Source of the DNA: an uncultured bacterium
GTDB taxonomy: Bacteria > Bacillota > Clostridia > Christensenellales > Pumilibacteraceae
Length of the DNA: 38,009 bases
Reading direction: 5' to 3'
Assembly (NCBI GenBank): GCA_949744905.1
Contig: CATKCE010000102.1
Coordinates: forward strand, 1 to 38,009
How positions within the stretch are numbered: position 1 is the stretch's first letter; each line of letters opens with the position of its first letter. Made by a program: the position numbers and the translations under genes. The notes under the pieces were generated by a model that was given only the letters and a program-made list of their open reading frames with translations, ran no database searches and was not told the DNA's origin. Of this stretch, positions 1 to 7,597 are shown in pieces.

Positions 1-1
1 G

Positions 2-589
2 CAGGGCGGTCGCAAACATCCCCAGCAGGAGTGCCTTACCATAGATACCACGAATATACTGTTTATTTTTGGCGGAGCGTTCGTCGGGCTCGATAAGATA
101 ATAGCCAAACGCGCCAACGCGTCCGGGCTGGGCTTCGGAGGCGAAATAGTATCGAAGTCCGAAAAAGATACGGCCCAGTGGTTTAAGGAAGTGCAGCCGC
201 AGGATCTGATACAGTTCGGGCTTATCCCCGAGTTTGTGGGGCGCGTACCGGTCACCGTCAGTCTTACCGACCTTGACAGCGACGCGCTTGTCGAGATACT
301 GACAAAGCCGCGCGATGCATTGACGAAACAGTATAAAAAACTGCTCGAGATGGACGGCGTTGAACTTGTGTTTACCGACGACGCCGTGCGCGCGATTGCG
401 GCAAAGGCGATAGAACTCAAAACCGGGGCGAGGGGACTAAGGTCCATAGTGGAAAACTGCATGATGGATATCATGTATAAAGTACCTACCGATAAGACGA
501 TATCCAAAGTCGTGATAGACAAGGATTGCGTTGCAAACGGCGTTATGCCGGATAAAGTTTTTCACAAACAGGAACGCGAATCGGCTTGA
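2..589 (+). CDS. clpX: ClpX, ATP-dependent unfoldase, C-terminal part (5' end outside window)
   Basis: Reading frame 2 is open from the window edge to a TGA at 587-589, giving about 195 residues. It starts inside the AAA+ module just after Walker B, with QGGRKHPQQE, then TTNILFIFGGAF (sensor 1 region), then GLIPEFVGRVPV, the family's highly conserved stretch carrying the arginine finger. The C-terminal small domain contains KTGARGLRS, the sensor-2 motif. ClpX unfolds tagged proteins and feeds them to the ClpP protease in the cytoplasm. The zinc-binding N-domain and Walker A lie upstream of the window. One oddity is VGLDKI where many homologues have a D or E after GGAF; this is minor. It is followed by lon and engB, the order common in Firmicutes. 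Confidence 0.97.
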   Translation, partial: QGGRKHPQQECLTIDTTNILFIFGGAFVGLDKIIAKRANASGLGFGGEIVSKSEKDTAQWFKEVQPQDLIQFGLIPEFVGRVPVTVSLTDLDSDALVEILTKPRDALTKQYKKLLEMDGVELVFTDDAVRAIAAKAIELKTGARGLRSIVENCMMDIMYKVPTDKTISKVVIDKDCVANGVMPDKVFHKQERESA

Positions 590-604
590 TCTAAATAAAA
601 TCGC

Positions 605-635
605 AAAAAGGAACCGTGCTCACGGTTCCTTTTTT
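605..635 (+). terminator. Intrinsic terminator after clpX
   Basis: A perfect hairpin with arms AAGGAACCGT and ACGGTTCCTT and a 4-nt loop is followed by a T run. It lies 16 nt after the clpX stop and ahead of the lon promoter, so lon is separately transcribed. Confidence 0.9.
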
Positions 636-672
636 GTCGTTTTGTCATACAAAAATTAAAGACGTAATCTGC

Positions 673-701
673 TTGTAACTTCGTTGTTTTTATGGTATAA
701 T
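673..701 (+). promoter_or_regulatory. Sigma-A-type promoter for lon
   Basis: TTGTAA (673-678), a 17-nt spacer and TATAAT (696-701), with TGG directly before the -10 forming an extended TGn element. The lon ATG is 20 nt downstream of the -10. No CIRCE or CtsR heptad repeat is obvious beside it. Confidence 0.85.
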
Positions 702-721
702 ATACATGTGGAGATATACGT

Positions 722-3070
722 ATGGACGAATTGACATTTAACGATACCGCAAAAACCGGGATCCCTCCCATTAAACCGGGATTCAAAACGATAGTTCTTA
801 GAGGTTTGGTCGTATTTCCCGGACAAACGGTCATATTCGATTTGGGACGCGAAAAATCCATCGTCGCTCTCAATAAAGCCGTGGAAGGCAACCAGGAAGT
901 TTTTTTGGTTGCGCAAAAACATCAGAATACTACAAACCCTGCGCCGAAGGATATTTACCGCGTGGGGTGTCTTGCGCGCATAAAACAGATAACAAAACTG
1001 CCCAGCGAAAGTTTCCGCGTCGTTGCCGTGGGATACAAGCGCATGGAGATAGAGAGTTTTTTGAACATAACTCCGTTTTTCGAAGTTGCGCTCAAAGAGT
1101 TCGCCGTACGTCCGAGCGATCAGATACTTGTCGAGGCCGTAAAACGCAGACTTGCGGAACAATGGGAAAAATATAAAAAACTTGACCATAAGATACCGTC
1201 CGACGCGTTACGGGTCGTTGACATAAACGATTCGAGATCGTTCGTCGGAATAATGGGAATGCACTTATACCGCGACGATGCCGAAAAGCAGAAACTTTTG
1301 GAAACTCCCGACGAATACAGCCAGCTCGAAGATATTTATTCGGTAATGGTCCGCGAGTGCGAGATCATGGCTGTGGAAAAAAAGATAAACATAAAAGTAC
1401 GGGAAAATATCGATAAGAATCAGCGCGAATACTATCTGCGTGAACAGATAAAGGCGATTCACGACGAGCTCGGAGAAGACGCCGACGAGATAGAGGAATA
1501 CCGCAAACGCGCGTCTTCCCGCGACCTTCCCGAAGAAGTAAAAAACAAGGTGGCCAAAGAACTGGCGCGTATGGAGAAAATGAATCCCACGTCTCCCGAA
1601 TCGGGCGTAAGCCGCACGTATCTCGACTGGTTGCTCGATATGCCGTGGACGGAGGAATCGGATGACAATCTCGATTTGGCGCGGGCGCGGAAGATTCTTG
1701 ACGAAGACCATTACGGACTTACAAAAGTTAAAGAGCGCATAGTCGAATATCTTGCGGTGCATCAGCTTACTAAAAATCTCAAAGGACCAATTCTTTGCTT
1801 TGTAGGACCTCCCGGCGTCGGTAAAACTTCGGTTGTGTCGAGCATAGCGCGCGCCGCCGGACGAAAACTCGTTACGATGAGTTTGGGCGGAGTGCGCGAC
1901 GAAGCGGAGATACGGGGCCATCGCCGCACGTATATCGGAGCTTTGCCGGGCAGGATAATAAGCGGCATGAAACAAGCCGATGTGATAAATCCCGTATTCT
2001 TACTGGACGAAATAGATAAAATGTCGTCGGATTTCCGCGGCGACCCGGCTTCCGCAATGCTCGAAGTGCTCGATCCCAATCAGAACGGCGCTTTTAAGGA
2101 TCATTATCTCGAGGTGGCTTACGATCTCAGCAAAGTTATGTTTGTTACTACCGCAAACAGTCTCGATACCATTCCTGACCCGCTTTTGGACAGAATGGAA
2201 GTAATAGAACTGTCGGGTTACACTTACGAGGAGAAACTTCAGATCGCAAAGCGTTACCTGGTACCGAAACAACTCGCGGCAAACGGGTTGGAAGATAAAA
2301 CTGTGAGCATTTCAGATTCGGTGCTTATGCACATTATAGCCGGTTATACGCGCGAGAGCGGCGTAAGAAATCTGGAGCGCGAAATCGGGACCGTGATCCG
2401 TAAAATTGCGGTAAAAGTCGTTGAAAACGGAAAAGACTCCCCTCAACACTACGACGTTAACAAAGCCGATATCAAGGAATATTTGGGCGTGATAAAATTC
2501 CGCGACGACCGTAAAAACGAAGCCGACGAGTCGGGACTTGCTACGGGACTTGCCTGGACCAGCGTGGGCGGCGTAACGCTTAACATAGAAGTCGCGCTCA
2601 TACCCGACGGAAAGGGAGAGATAATCCTCACCGGCAGCTTGGGCGACGTTATGAAAGAATCGGCGCGCACCGCGCTGACGCTGGTAAGGTCGCGGGCGGC
2701 GCAGTACGGTATCGACGCGGACAAATTCACAAAATACGATATCCATATACACGTGCCCGAGGGAGCTACTCCTAAGGACGGACCGAGCGCCGGCATTACC
2801 ATGGCTACTGCGGTATTGAGCGCGCTCAGCGGTAAAAAGGTAAATCGCAACGTTGCCATGACCGGCGAAGTCACGTTGCGGGGGAAAGTGCTTGCGATCG
2901 GCGGGTTGAAGGAGAAATCGCTTGCCGCGTTCCCCGCGGGAGTCAAAACTCTGATCATTCCGCACGAAAACAAAAAAGACGCCGAGGAACTTCCAGCCGA
3001 AGTAAAAAAGAACGTGAAAATTTTGCCGGTAGAGAATATTGACGAGGTGTTCGCCGCGACTCTTGTGTAA
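722..3070 (+). CDS. lon: Lon, ATP-dependent serine protease
   Basis: A 782-residue protein of normal length for bacterial LonA. It has an N-terminal substrate-binding domain (about 20-220), a helical linker, and an AAA+ module with Walker A GPPGVGKT (362-369) and Walker B FLLDEIDKM. The C-terminal protease domain has the catalytic serine in PKDGPSAG (Ser689) and the dyad lysine 43 residues later in GGLKEK (Lys732), the same spacing as in E. coli (679/722). It degrades damaged and regulatory proteins in the cytoplasm. The ATG at 722 is preceded by GGAG at 710-713. It has its own promoter; engB follows after 25 nt with no terminator between, so the two are probably co-transcribed, as in Bacillus. 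Confidence 0.98.
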   Translation: MDELTFNDTAKTGIPPIKPGFKTIVLRGLVVFPGQTVIFDLGREKSIVALNKAVEGNQEVFLVAQKHQNTTNPAPKDIYRVGCLARIKQITKLPSESFRVVAVGYKRMEIESFLNITPFFEVALKEFAVRPSDQILVEAVKRRLAEQWEKYKKLDHKIPSDALRVVDINDSRSFVGIMGMHLYRDDAEKQKLLETPDEYSQLEDIYSVMVRECEIMAVEKKINIKVRENIDKNQREYYLREQIKAIHDELGEDADEIEEYRKRASSRDLPEEVKNKVAKELARMEKMNPTSPESGVSRTYLDWLLDMPWTEESDDNLDLARARKILDEDHYGLTKVKERIVEYLAVHQLTKNLKGPILCFVGPPGVGKTSVVSSIARAAGRKLVTMSLGGVRDEAEIRGHRRTYIGALPGRIISGMKQADVINPVFLLDEIDKMSSDFRGDPASAMLEVLDPNQNGAFKDHYLEVAYDLSKVMFVTTANSLDTIPDPLLDRMEVIELSGYTYEEKLQIAKRYLVPKQLAANGLEDKTVSISDSVLMHIIAGYTRESGVRNLEREIGTVIRKIAVKVVENGKDSPQHYDVNKADIKEYLGVIKFRDDRKNEADESGLATGLAWTSVGGVTLNIEVALIPDGKGEIILTGSLGDVMKESARTALTLVRSRAAQYGIDADKFTKYDIHIHVPEGATPKDGPSAGITMATAVLSALSGKKVNRNVAMTGEVTLRGKVLAIGGLKEKSLAAFPAGVKTLIIPHENKKDAEELPAEVKKNVKILPVENIDEVFAATLV

Positions 3071-3095
3071 TGCGGATCGTTAAAAAGGGTAAAAA

Positions 3096-3698
3096 ATGAA
3101 AATAGTATCGGCGGAATTTATTACCAGCGTTGCGACGCTTTCCGGATATTTTGAAGCTAGCGCGGTTTACGACTGTCCGGAAATTTGTGTCGTCGGACGT
3201 TCCAATGTGGGAAAATCCACATTTATAAATTGTATGACGGGAAGAAAGAAACTGGCGAAAGCGTCGGTCACTCCCGGAAGAACTCGGCTTATAAATCTGT
3301 TCGATATCAACGATAAAACTCTGGCTCTCGCCGACCTTCCCGGATACGGATATGCCGCGGCGCCGAAACACGAACGCGATAAGTGGGCGGAACTGATAGA
3401 GGGCTATCTGCGGTCGTCCCGGAAACTGAAACGCGTGTTTGCTCTGGTCGATATACGTCACGAGCCAACGGCGCTGGATAAACAGATGCTTAAATATCTG
3501 TACGCGTACAATATTCCTTTTAACGTAGTCGTGACAAAAGCGGACAAACTTTCGAGGTCGCAGATATCGCGGGCTGTCGGTACAGTGTCTACCGCTCTTG
3601 CCGTGGGTCGCGACGATATTATAGTATTTTCAGGCGTAAGCGGACTCGGTAAGGATAAAATAGAATCTGTGTTGGATTCGGTACTCGCAAGCGATTAA
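3096..3698 (+). CDS. engB: EngB/YsxC ribosome-assembly GTPase
   Basis: A 200-residue single-domain GTPase of the TrmE-Era-EngA-EngB-Septin family, needed for assembly of the large ribosomal subunit. The visible GTP-binding motifs are G1 GRSNVGKST (34-42), a G2 threonine in TPGRT, G3 DLPGYGYA (from Asp80), G4 TKAD (147-150), and a G5-like SGVSG near the C-terminus. Length and motif order match the family (YihA/YsxC). The ATG at 3096 has a weak purine-rich site upstream. It sits 25 nt after lon, its usual partner in Firmicutes, and ends just before a strong hairpin at 3727-3763. Confidence 0.97.
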   Translation: MKIVSAEFITSVATLSGYFEASAVYDCPEICVVGRSNVGKSTFINCMTGRKKLAKASVTPGRTRLINLFDINDKTLALADLPGYGYAAAPKHERDKWAELIEGYLRSSRKLKRVFALVDIRHEPTALDKQMLKYLYAYNIPFNVVVTKADKLSRSQISRAVGTVSTALAVGRDDIIVFSGVSGLGKDKIESVLDSVLASD

Positions 3699-3726
3699 CG
3701 GAATTTTGACAAGAACATAAAACGCG

Positions 3727-3770
3727 CCTCCCGCATAAATACGTTATATATTTGCGCGGGAGGTTTTTTT
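3727..3770 (+). terminator. Hairpin plus T7 run: engB terminator that also contains the next gene's Shine-Dalgarno
   Basis: CCTCCCGC (3727-3734) pairs with GCGGGAGG (3756-3763), with further AAATA/TATTT pairing inside, followed by seven T residues and then immediately an ATG (3771). The 3' arm contains GGGAGG, a near-perfect Shine-Dalgarno 7 nt before that ATG. The element can therefore end lon-engB transcription. In read-through RNA it would hide the ribosome site of the downstream gene. Confidence 0.85.
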
Positions 3771-4376
3771 ATGGCGAATACTTTGAGAGCGGGTAGGATA
3801 GCGGGAGATCCGACGAGGGGTTTGTGCGAACGTATATGTATAGAAGCCGCGCGCGTATTCGACGGATGCCGCGAGACGGTGAACAATCAGAATTACGTTT
3901 TGGAACTTAACGGTATACCGCCGCAAGCCGTGGCTCCGTTTACTTTTGTAGAAGCGGTAAATTACGGCGAAACGCTTATAGAGAACGTGAGCGTCGTGTC
4001 TCTCGACAGCGGTAAATCGCGCGTGTCGGGCGATATAATAATTCCCGTTATCGTTACGTTTACCGATTCGCTGTCAAACACGTATACGGCCGCGAGTACG
4101 ATAAGGTTTCACCGCGATTTCGTGCTCAATATTCCCAATCGCTCGATAGTGCCGTATAAACTGGAGGTATTCGCCGCTTTTATCAGCAGGATAGGTAACT
4201 TTATCGGTGAGAACGCCGTATCGGTTTCCGGATGTTATACGCTTGTCGTAAAAGTCATAGTCATGACCGATATACTTGTCCCCATTTACGGTAACTGCGT
4301 TTATCCCGACTGCGTGGAATGCGGACGCGGCGTGTGCAACGAGTTTACTTCTTTGCCGCTGTTTCCCGACGTTTGA
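3771..4376 (+). CDS. Cys-rich conserved-looking protein of unknown function
   Basis: A 201-residue protein with no signal peptide or clear membrane helix. The N-terminal part has GLCERICIEAARVFDGC (Cys19, Cys23, Cys32), a pattern I associate with uncharacterised clostridial proteins, but I cannot name a family. The middle is beta-rich (alternating hydrophobic strands such as SGDIIIPVIVTFTDS). The C-terminus has four cysteines spaced C-x4-C-x2-C-x4-C (NCVYPDC.EC....C), which could bind a metal. The only good ribosome site, GGGAGG 7 nt before the ATG, lies in the 3' arm of the preceding terminator hairpin. I see no convincing promoter between engB and this start: a TTGACA at 3706 has no -10 at a usable distance. 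Coding-like codon use and normal length argue for a real gene. Confidence 0.75.
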   Translation: MANTLRAGRIAGDPTRGLCERICIEAARVFDGCRETVNNQNYVLELNGIPPQAVAPFTFVEAVNYGETLIENVSVVSLDSGKSRVSGDIIIPVIVTFTDSLSNTYTAASTIRFHRDFVLNIPNRSIVPYKLEVFAAFISRIGNFIGENAVSVSGCYTLVVKVIVMTDILVPIYGNCVYPDCVECGRGVCNEFTSLPLFPDV

Positions 4377-4397
4377 CGCGCAACAACGTCACGATGC

Positions 4398-4426
4398 TTG
4401 CGTTTTGTATTCACAAATGATATAAT
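4398..4426 (+). promoter_or_regulatory. Promoter directly abutting the phosphoesterase start codon
   Basis: TTGCGT (4398-4403), a 17-nt spacer and TATAAT (4421-4426) with an extended TGA before the -10. The ATG begins 7 nt after the last base of the -10, where transcription should start, so the mRNA is predicted to be leaderless. Confidence 0.75.
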
Positions 4427-4432
4427 TTCGGT

Positions 4433-5131
4433 ATGAAGATATTTGCTATAAGCGACTTGCATTTGTCGGGCAACGAGCCTAAACCCATGAATATATTCGG
4501 CTCGTCGTGGGCGAATTACGTACAAGAGATAGAAAAAGATTGGAAAGAAAAAGTTTCCGACGATGACGTGGTGCTGATAGCGGGCGACATAAGTTGGGCG
4601 ATGAATCTTGCCGACGCATCATCCGATCTCGCTTACATATGTTCGCTTCCCGGCAAAAAAGTCATGATACGGGGAAACCACGATTATTGGTGGAAGTCGA
4701 TAGGCGCGGTGCGCTCGTCTCTTACCAATAACGCTTACGCCGTTCAAAACGATTGTCTGAGGATAAGTAATCTTCTTGTGTGCGGAAGTCGCGGTTGGAC
4801 GACTCCCGAAAACGCGGGAGGAGTATCGGCTGACGACAAGAAGATATATGACCGAGAGATCCAACGTATGACGTTGTCTCTTACGGCTATGGAAAAAATG
4901 CGTGTCGACGGTGACAAAGTTATCGTTATGATACATTATCCGCCGTTTAACAGCAAGTTGGAAAGTTCGCCGTTTACGCGTATGTTTTCCGAACATAAAG
5001 TTGATTTCGTGGTTTACGGACATCTGCACGGAAACCCGGGGCGTTTGTGCTTATACAAAGATATAGCCGGAGTGGGCTATCATCTTACGTCGTGCGACAT
5101 TGTGAAAAACAAGTTGGTGTCTATAATTTAG
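4433..5131 (+). CDS. Calcineurin-like metallophosphoesterase
   Basis: A 232-residue predicted cytoplasmic hydrolase using a dinuclear metal centre. The family motifs appear in order: DLHLSG (Asp8, His10), GDISWAMN (Asp52), GNHDYWW (Asn82, His83, Asp84), IHYPP, and YGHLHGN with the last two metal-binding histidines. It resembles the COG1768-type 'predicted phosphohydrolase' family, judged from the phrases KPMNIFG and GDISWAM. The substrate is not known. The start must be the ATG at 4433, because the next in-frame ATG would remove the first metal-binding motif. There is no Shine-Dalgarno and only 6 nt separate the -10 box from the ATG, so leaderless translation is likely. Confidence 0.93.
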   Translation: MKIFAISDLHLSGNEPKPMNIFGSSWANYVQEIEKDWKEKVSDDDVVLIAGDISWAMNLADASSDLAYICSLPGKKVMIRGNHDYWWKSIGAVRSSLTNNAYAVQNDCLRISNLLVCGSRGWTTPENAGGVSADDKKIYDREIQRMTLSLTAMEKMRVDGDKVIVMIHYPPFNSKLESSPFTRMFSEHKVDFVVYGHLHGNPGRLCLYKDIAGVGYHLTSCDIVKNKLVSII

Positions 5132-5160
5132 TCAAACATAAAAATATCGTTATGATAAGA

Positions 5161-5193
5161 AAAAACGACGAAGAGCGCTTTCGTCGTTTTTTT
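5161..5193. terminator. Bidirectional terminator between phosphoesterase and ridA
   Basis: AAAACGACGAA and TTCGTCGTTTT arms with a short loop, flanked by A and T runs on both sides. It serves the plus-strand phosphoesterase and the converging minus-strand ilvA-ridA operon. Confidence 0.88.
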
Positions 5194-5216
5194 ATCATGA
5201 TTTTTGAAATGCGGTC

Positions 5217-5627
5217 TTACAACGTCGCAATAACTTCTATTTCCACCAACGCTCCCATAGGCAGCGCCGATACGGCGACGCATGAACGGGCGGGCGGTTC
5301 GTAACTGAAGTAAGCGCCGTACTCGGCGTTTACTTCGGCGAATTTGGACATATCGGTAATAAATATGGTGGTTTTCACAACGTTTGCCGCAGTCAGTCCT
5401 TTTGAAGCGAGCAACGCGTCGATATTTTTAAGTACCCGACGGGTTTGCGAAGCAAAGTCGTCGCCCGATAGTTCTCCCGTTGCCGGATCGATAGCTATTT
5501 GTCCCGAAAAGAATACGAGCTTTTTAAGCTCTATACCTTGCGAATACGGTCCGATGGCTTTCGGTGCGGCGGAAGTGTTTATCACTGCGCGGCAAATATC
5601 TTTTTTCTTATTCTTTTTTTCTTTCAT
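5217..5627 (-). CDS. ridA: RidA-family enamine/imine deaminase
   Basis: A 136-residue YjgF/YER057c/UK114 family protein. Family signatures are KAIGPYSQGIE, VFFSGQIAIDP, the central ALLASKGLTAANVVKTTIFITDM, and PPARSCVAVSALPMGALVEIE, which carries the conserved arginine that binds the substrate carboxylate. RidA trimers hydrolyse the reactive 2-aminoacrylate and 2-aminocrotonate enamines released by PLP-dependent dehydratases. It lies 26 nt downstream of ilvA on the same strand, so it would be made together with the enzyme that generates its substrate. The N-terminus is Lys-rich (MKEKKNKKKD), about 10 residues longer than typical. The ATG at 5627 follows a GAGG site at good spacing. Confidence 0.95.
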   Translation of the reverse strand: MKEKKNKKKDICRAVINTSAAPKAIGPYSQGIELKKLVFFSGQIAIDPATGELSGDDFASQTRRVLKNIDALLASKGLTAANVVKTTIFITDMSKFAEVNAEYGAYFSYEPPARSCVAVSALPMGALVEIEVIATL

Positions 5628-5653
5628 GACGAGCCTCTTTTCAATATTTATTT

Positions 5654-6862
5654 TTATCTGTCGAACAGAATATGGAATCCGCTTTGTTTGAGATTTTCTA
5701 TAAGTTTTTTACCGTGTTCGAATCCGCTTACTTCGCACGCTATATGCAGTATCGTTTCGTTAAGGCTGAGTTCCGCGCTTACGCGGTCGTACTGTACCGA
5801 TATAATATTTGCTTGCTGCAAAGCCATTATGCGCGAAAAACTTTCCAGACTGCCTGGCTTATCGGTGAGTATTACCGAGAACTGCATTTGTCTGCCGCGG
5901 CTTACAAGACCTCTTTCTATTATTTTGTGTATGAATCCCACGTCGATATTTCCGCCGGACAAAACGCAAGCGACTTTTTTTCCTCGCAGTTCCGGTATTT
6001 TTTTATTCAGGGCCAAAGCGAGGCTGGTAGCTCCGGCGGGCTCCACGACTTGTTTTGCGCGTTCCAAAAGTTGAATTATGGTCGCCGCTATTTCGTCGTC
6101 CGTTACGGTGAGAACGTCGTCGGCGTATTTGTTTATGAGCCCGGTGGTAAGTAGCCCGGGATTTTTTACCGCTATACCGTCGGCGATGGTATAAACGCTG
6201 TCGGTAGATATGCGTTTTTTTTGAATAAAGCTGCGTTTTACGGCGTCCGCGCGCTCGCCCTGCACTCCGTATACTTTGATTTTCGGCGCGATTTGTTTTA
6301 TTGTATACGCTATGCCCGCAAGCAATCCGCCGCCGCCTGCGGGAACTATCACGGCGTCTAAGTCGGGCATTTGCTCCAATAGCTCCAACGCCACCGTTCC
6401 TTGTCCCGCGATAACGTCCCCGTCGTCGAACGGATGGATAAATTCGGCGTCTTTTTCTTTTACTATTGACATGGCTTTATTGTAAGCGTCGTCGTAACAT
6501 TCTCCGCTCAATATCACTTTCGCTCCGTAACTTTCGGTTGCGGATATTTTTGCGATGGGGGTTGCGAGCGGCATTACTATATAAGCCTCGGGTCCGAGCT
6601 CGCGGGCGGCGTAAGCAACGCCTTGGGCGTGGTTTCCGGCGGAAGATGCTACGACGCATTTAACGTTATTCGTCAGAACCGATTTTTTTATTTTATTATA
6701 TGCGCCGCGCACCTTAAACGAGCCGGTCTTTTGCTGGTTTTCGCATTTGAGCCATATTTCCGCGTCGGCAATGCGCGAAAAAGTGTGCGAGTGTTCCAGA
6801 CTGGTCAAATGGGTTATTCCAGCCAGGCGTTGCCGCGCGTCGTATACGTCTTGTAATTTCAT
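5654..6862 (-). CDS. ilvA: Threonine dehydratase (ammonia-lyase) with one ACT domain
   Basis: A 402-residue fold-type II PLP enzyme that converts threonine to 2-oxobutanoate and ammonia, and usually serine to pyruvate. The PLP lysine is Lys50 in KTGSFKVRGA; SSAGNHAQGVA and the phosphate-binding VPAGGGGLLAG are present. Residues from about 330 form an ACT domain (FSVILTDKPGSL...), so the enzyme is probably allosterically controlled. The single ACT and length of about 400 fit the short IlvA/TdcB-like form; biosynthetic versus catabolic use cannot be decided from sequence. It has its own promoter (6894-6922) and is followed by ridA, a direct functional partner. It is divergent from the mraZ cluster. 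Confidence 0.95.
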   Translation of the reverse strand: MKLQDVYDARQRLAGITHLTSLEHSHTFSRIADAEIWLKCENQQKTGSFKVRGAYNKIKKSVLTNNVKCVVASSAGNHAQGVAYAARELGPEAYIVMPLATPIAKISATESYGAKVILSGECYDDAYNKAMSIVKEKDAEFIHPFDDGDVIAGQGTVALELLEQMPDLDAVIVPAGGGGLLAGIAYTIKQIAPKIKVYGVQGERADAVKRSFIQKKRISTDSVYTIADGIAVKNPGLLTTGLINKYADDVLTVTDDEIAATIIQLLERAKQVVEPAGATSLALALNKKIPELRGKKVACVLSGGNIDVGFIHKIIERGLVSRGRQMQFSVILTDKPGSLESFSRIMALQQANIISVQYDRVSAELSLNETILHIACEVSGFEHGKKLIENLKQSGFHILFDR

Positions 6863-6893
6863 AGTCTTTTCACCGTGGAGATGTATTGGATTT

Positions 6894-6922
6894 ATAATAT
6901 ACTATCGTGAAAGAAAAGTCAA
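6894..6922 (-). promoter_or_regulatory. Promoter for ilvA-ridA
   Basis: On the minus strand TTGACT (6922-6917), a 17-nt spacer and TATTAT (6899-6894), 31 nt before the ilvA ATG. No T-box-like structure or leader peptide is apparent in the short leader. Confidence 0.8.
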
Positions 6923-7018
6923 CTTTATACGCGCTTATCGGGGAAATGGCGGAGCGACTATGGACGATGTGTAAAATGAGTCGAAGTTGCTGAAAAAATC
7001 AAAAAAATGTTTATAAAA

Positions 7019-7043
7019 TGGGCAAAAGTGGTTGATTGTGGGC
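7019..7043 (+). promoter_or_regulatory. Probable MraZ operator: three TGG(G/T) repeats spaced 10 nt
   Basis: TGGGC at 7019, TGGTT at 7029 and TGGGC at 7039 recur with an exact 10-nt period and overlap the mraZ -35. This matches the known E. coli MraZ target of TGGGN direct repeats separated by 5 nt. MraZ, encoded just downstream, is therefore likely to repress its own cluster. Confidence 0.75.
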
Positions 7044-7060
7044 AAAATGTATGTTATAAT
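7032..7060 (+). promoter_or_regulatory. Promoter of the mraZ-led division/cell-wall cluster
   Basis: TTGATT (7032-7037), a 17-nt spacer and TATAAT (7055-7060) with TGT immediately before it (extended -10). The leader to the mraZ ATG is about 80 nt. The -35 sits inside the repeats of the presumed MraZ operator. Confidence 0.85.
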
Positions 7061-7147
7061 GTTTATGTCGGTAACGATTATTGCTCTTAACGGACGATAT
7101 CGCTAACTGAAATACTGCTTTATCAAGGCAAAAGGAGGCGGCGCGGT

Positions 7148-7597
7148 ATGTATTTCGGAGAATACAGACATCAAATGGATGAAAAAGGCCGGATCAGAAT
7201 ACCGCCCAAACTGAAAGCTCAGTTGGGTGAGAATCCTTTTATCACGCGCGGCTCCAATAACTGCCTTATCGTTTTGCCGGAAAAAGAGGCTGCCAAAATA
7301 TTCGACGAAAAATTCCGTTCGCTCGATCTTCTCGATCCGGTAAACAGCAAATCGGTGCGTCTTATGGCGTCAGGCGGATTCAGAGCGGAGGAGGATAAAG
7401 CAGGCAGGATATTGTTGCCTCAACATCTTATTCGGCATGCCGGACTATCCAAAAACGTAGTTACCATAGGCGCGTATAACCGCGTGGAAATATGGAGCGA
7501 GGAAAACTGGGACGCATATTCCGACATAGAAGCCGAAGAATTCGACGAATGTCTCAAAACGCTTCCCGTTGCCCGCGGAGACAAAGATCATGACTGA
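7148..7597 (+). CDS. mraZ: MraZ, transcriptional regulator of the dcw cluster
   Basis: A 149-residue protein with two AbrB-like half-domains, each with the family's DxxGR core: MDEKGRIRIPPKL near the N-terminus and EEDKAGRILLPQHL in the middle. MraZ forms ring-shaped oligomers that bind direct repeats upstream of mraZ and repress the operon. A matching repeat set is present at 7019-7043. The ATG at 7148 has a strong AGGAGG 9 nt upstream. It overlaps rsmH by 8 nt, indicating translational coupling. Confidence 0.97.
   Translation: MYFGEYRHQMDEKGRIRIPPKLKAQLGENPFITRGSNNCLIVLPEKEAAKIFDEKFRSLDLLDPVNSKSVRLMASGGFRAEEDKAGRILLPQHLIRHAGLSKNVVTIGAYNRVEIWSEENWDAYSDIEAEEFDECLKTLPVARGDKDHD

Noticed and set aside
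3706..3711. Perfect TTGACA after engB as a promoter for the Cys-rich gene
   Set aside because: No acceptable -10 at 16-18 nt; the expected position falls in the GC-rich terminator arm.
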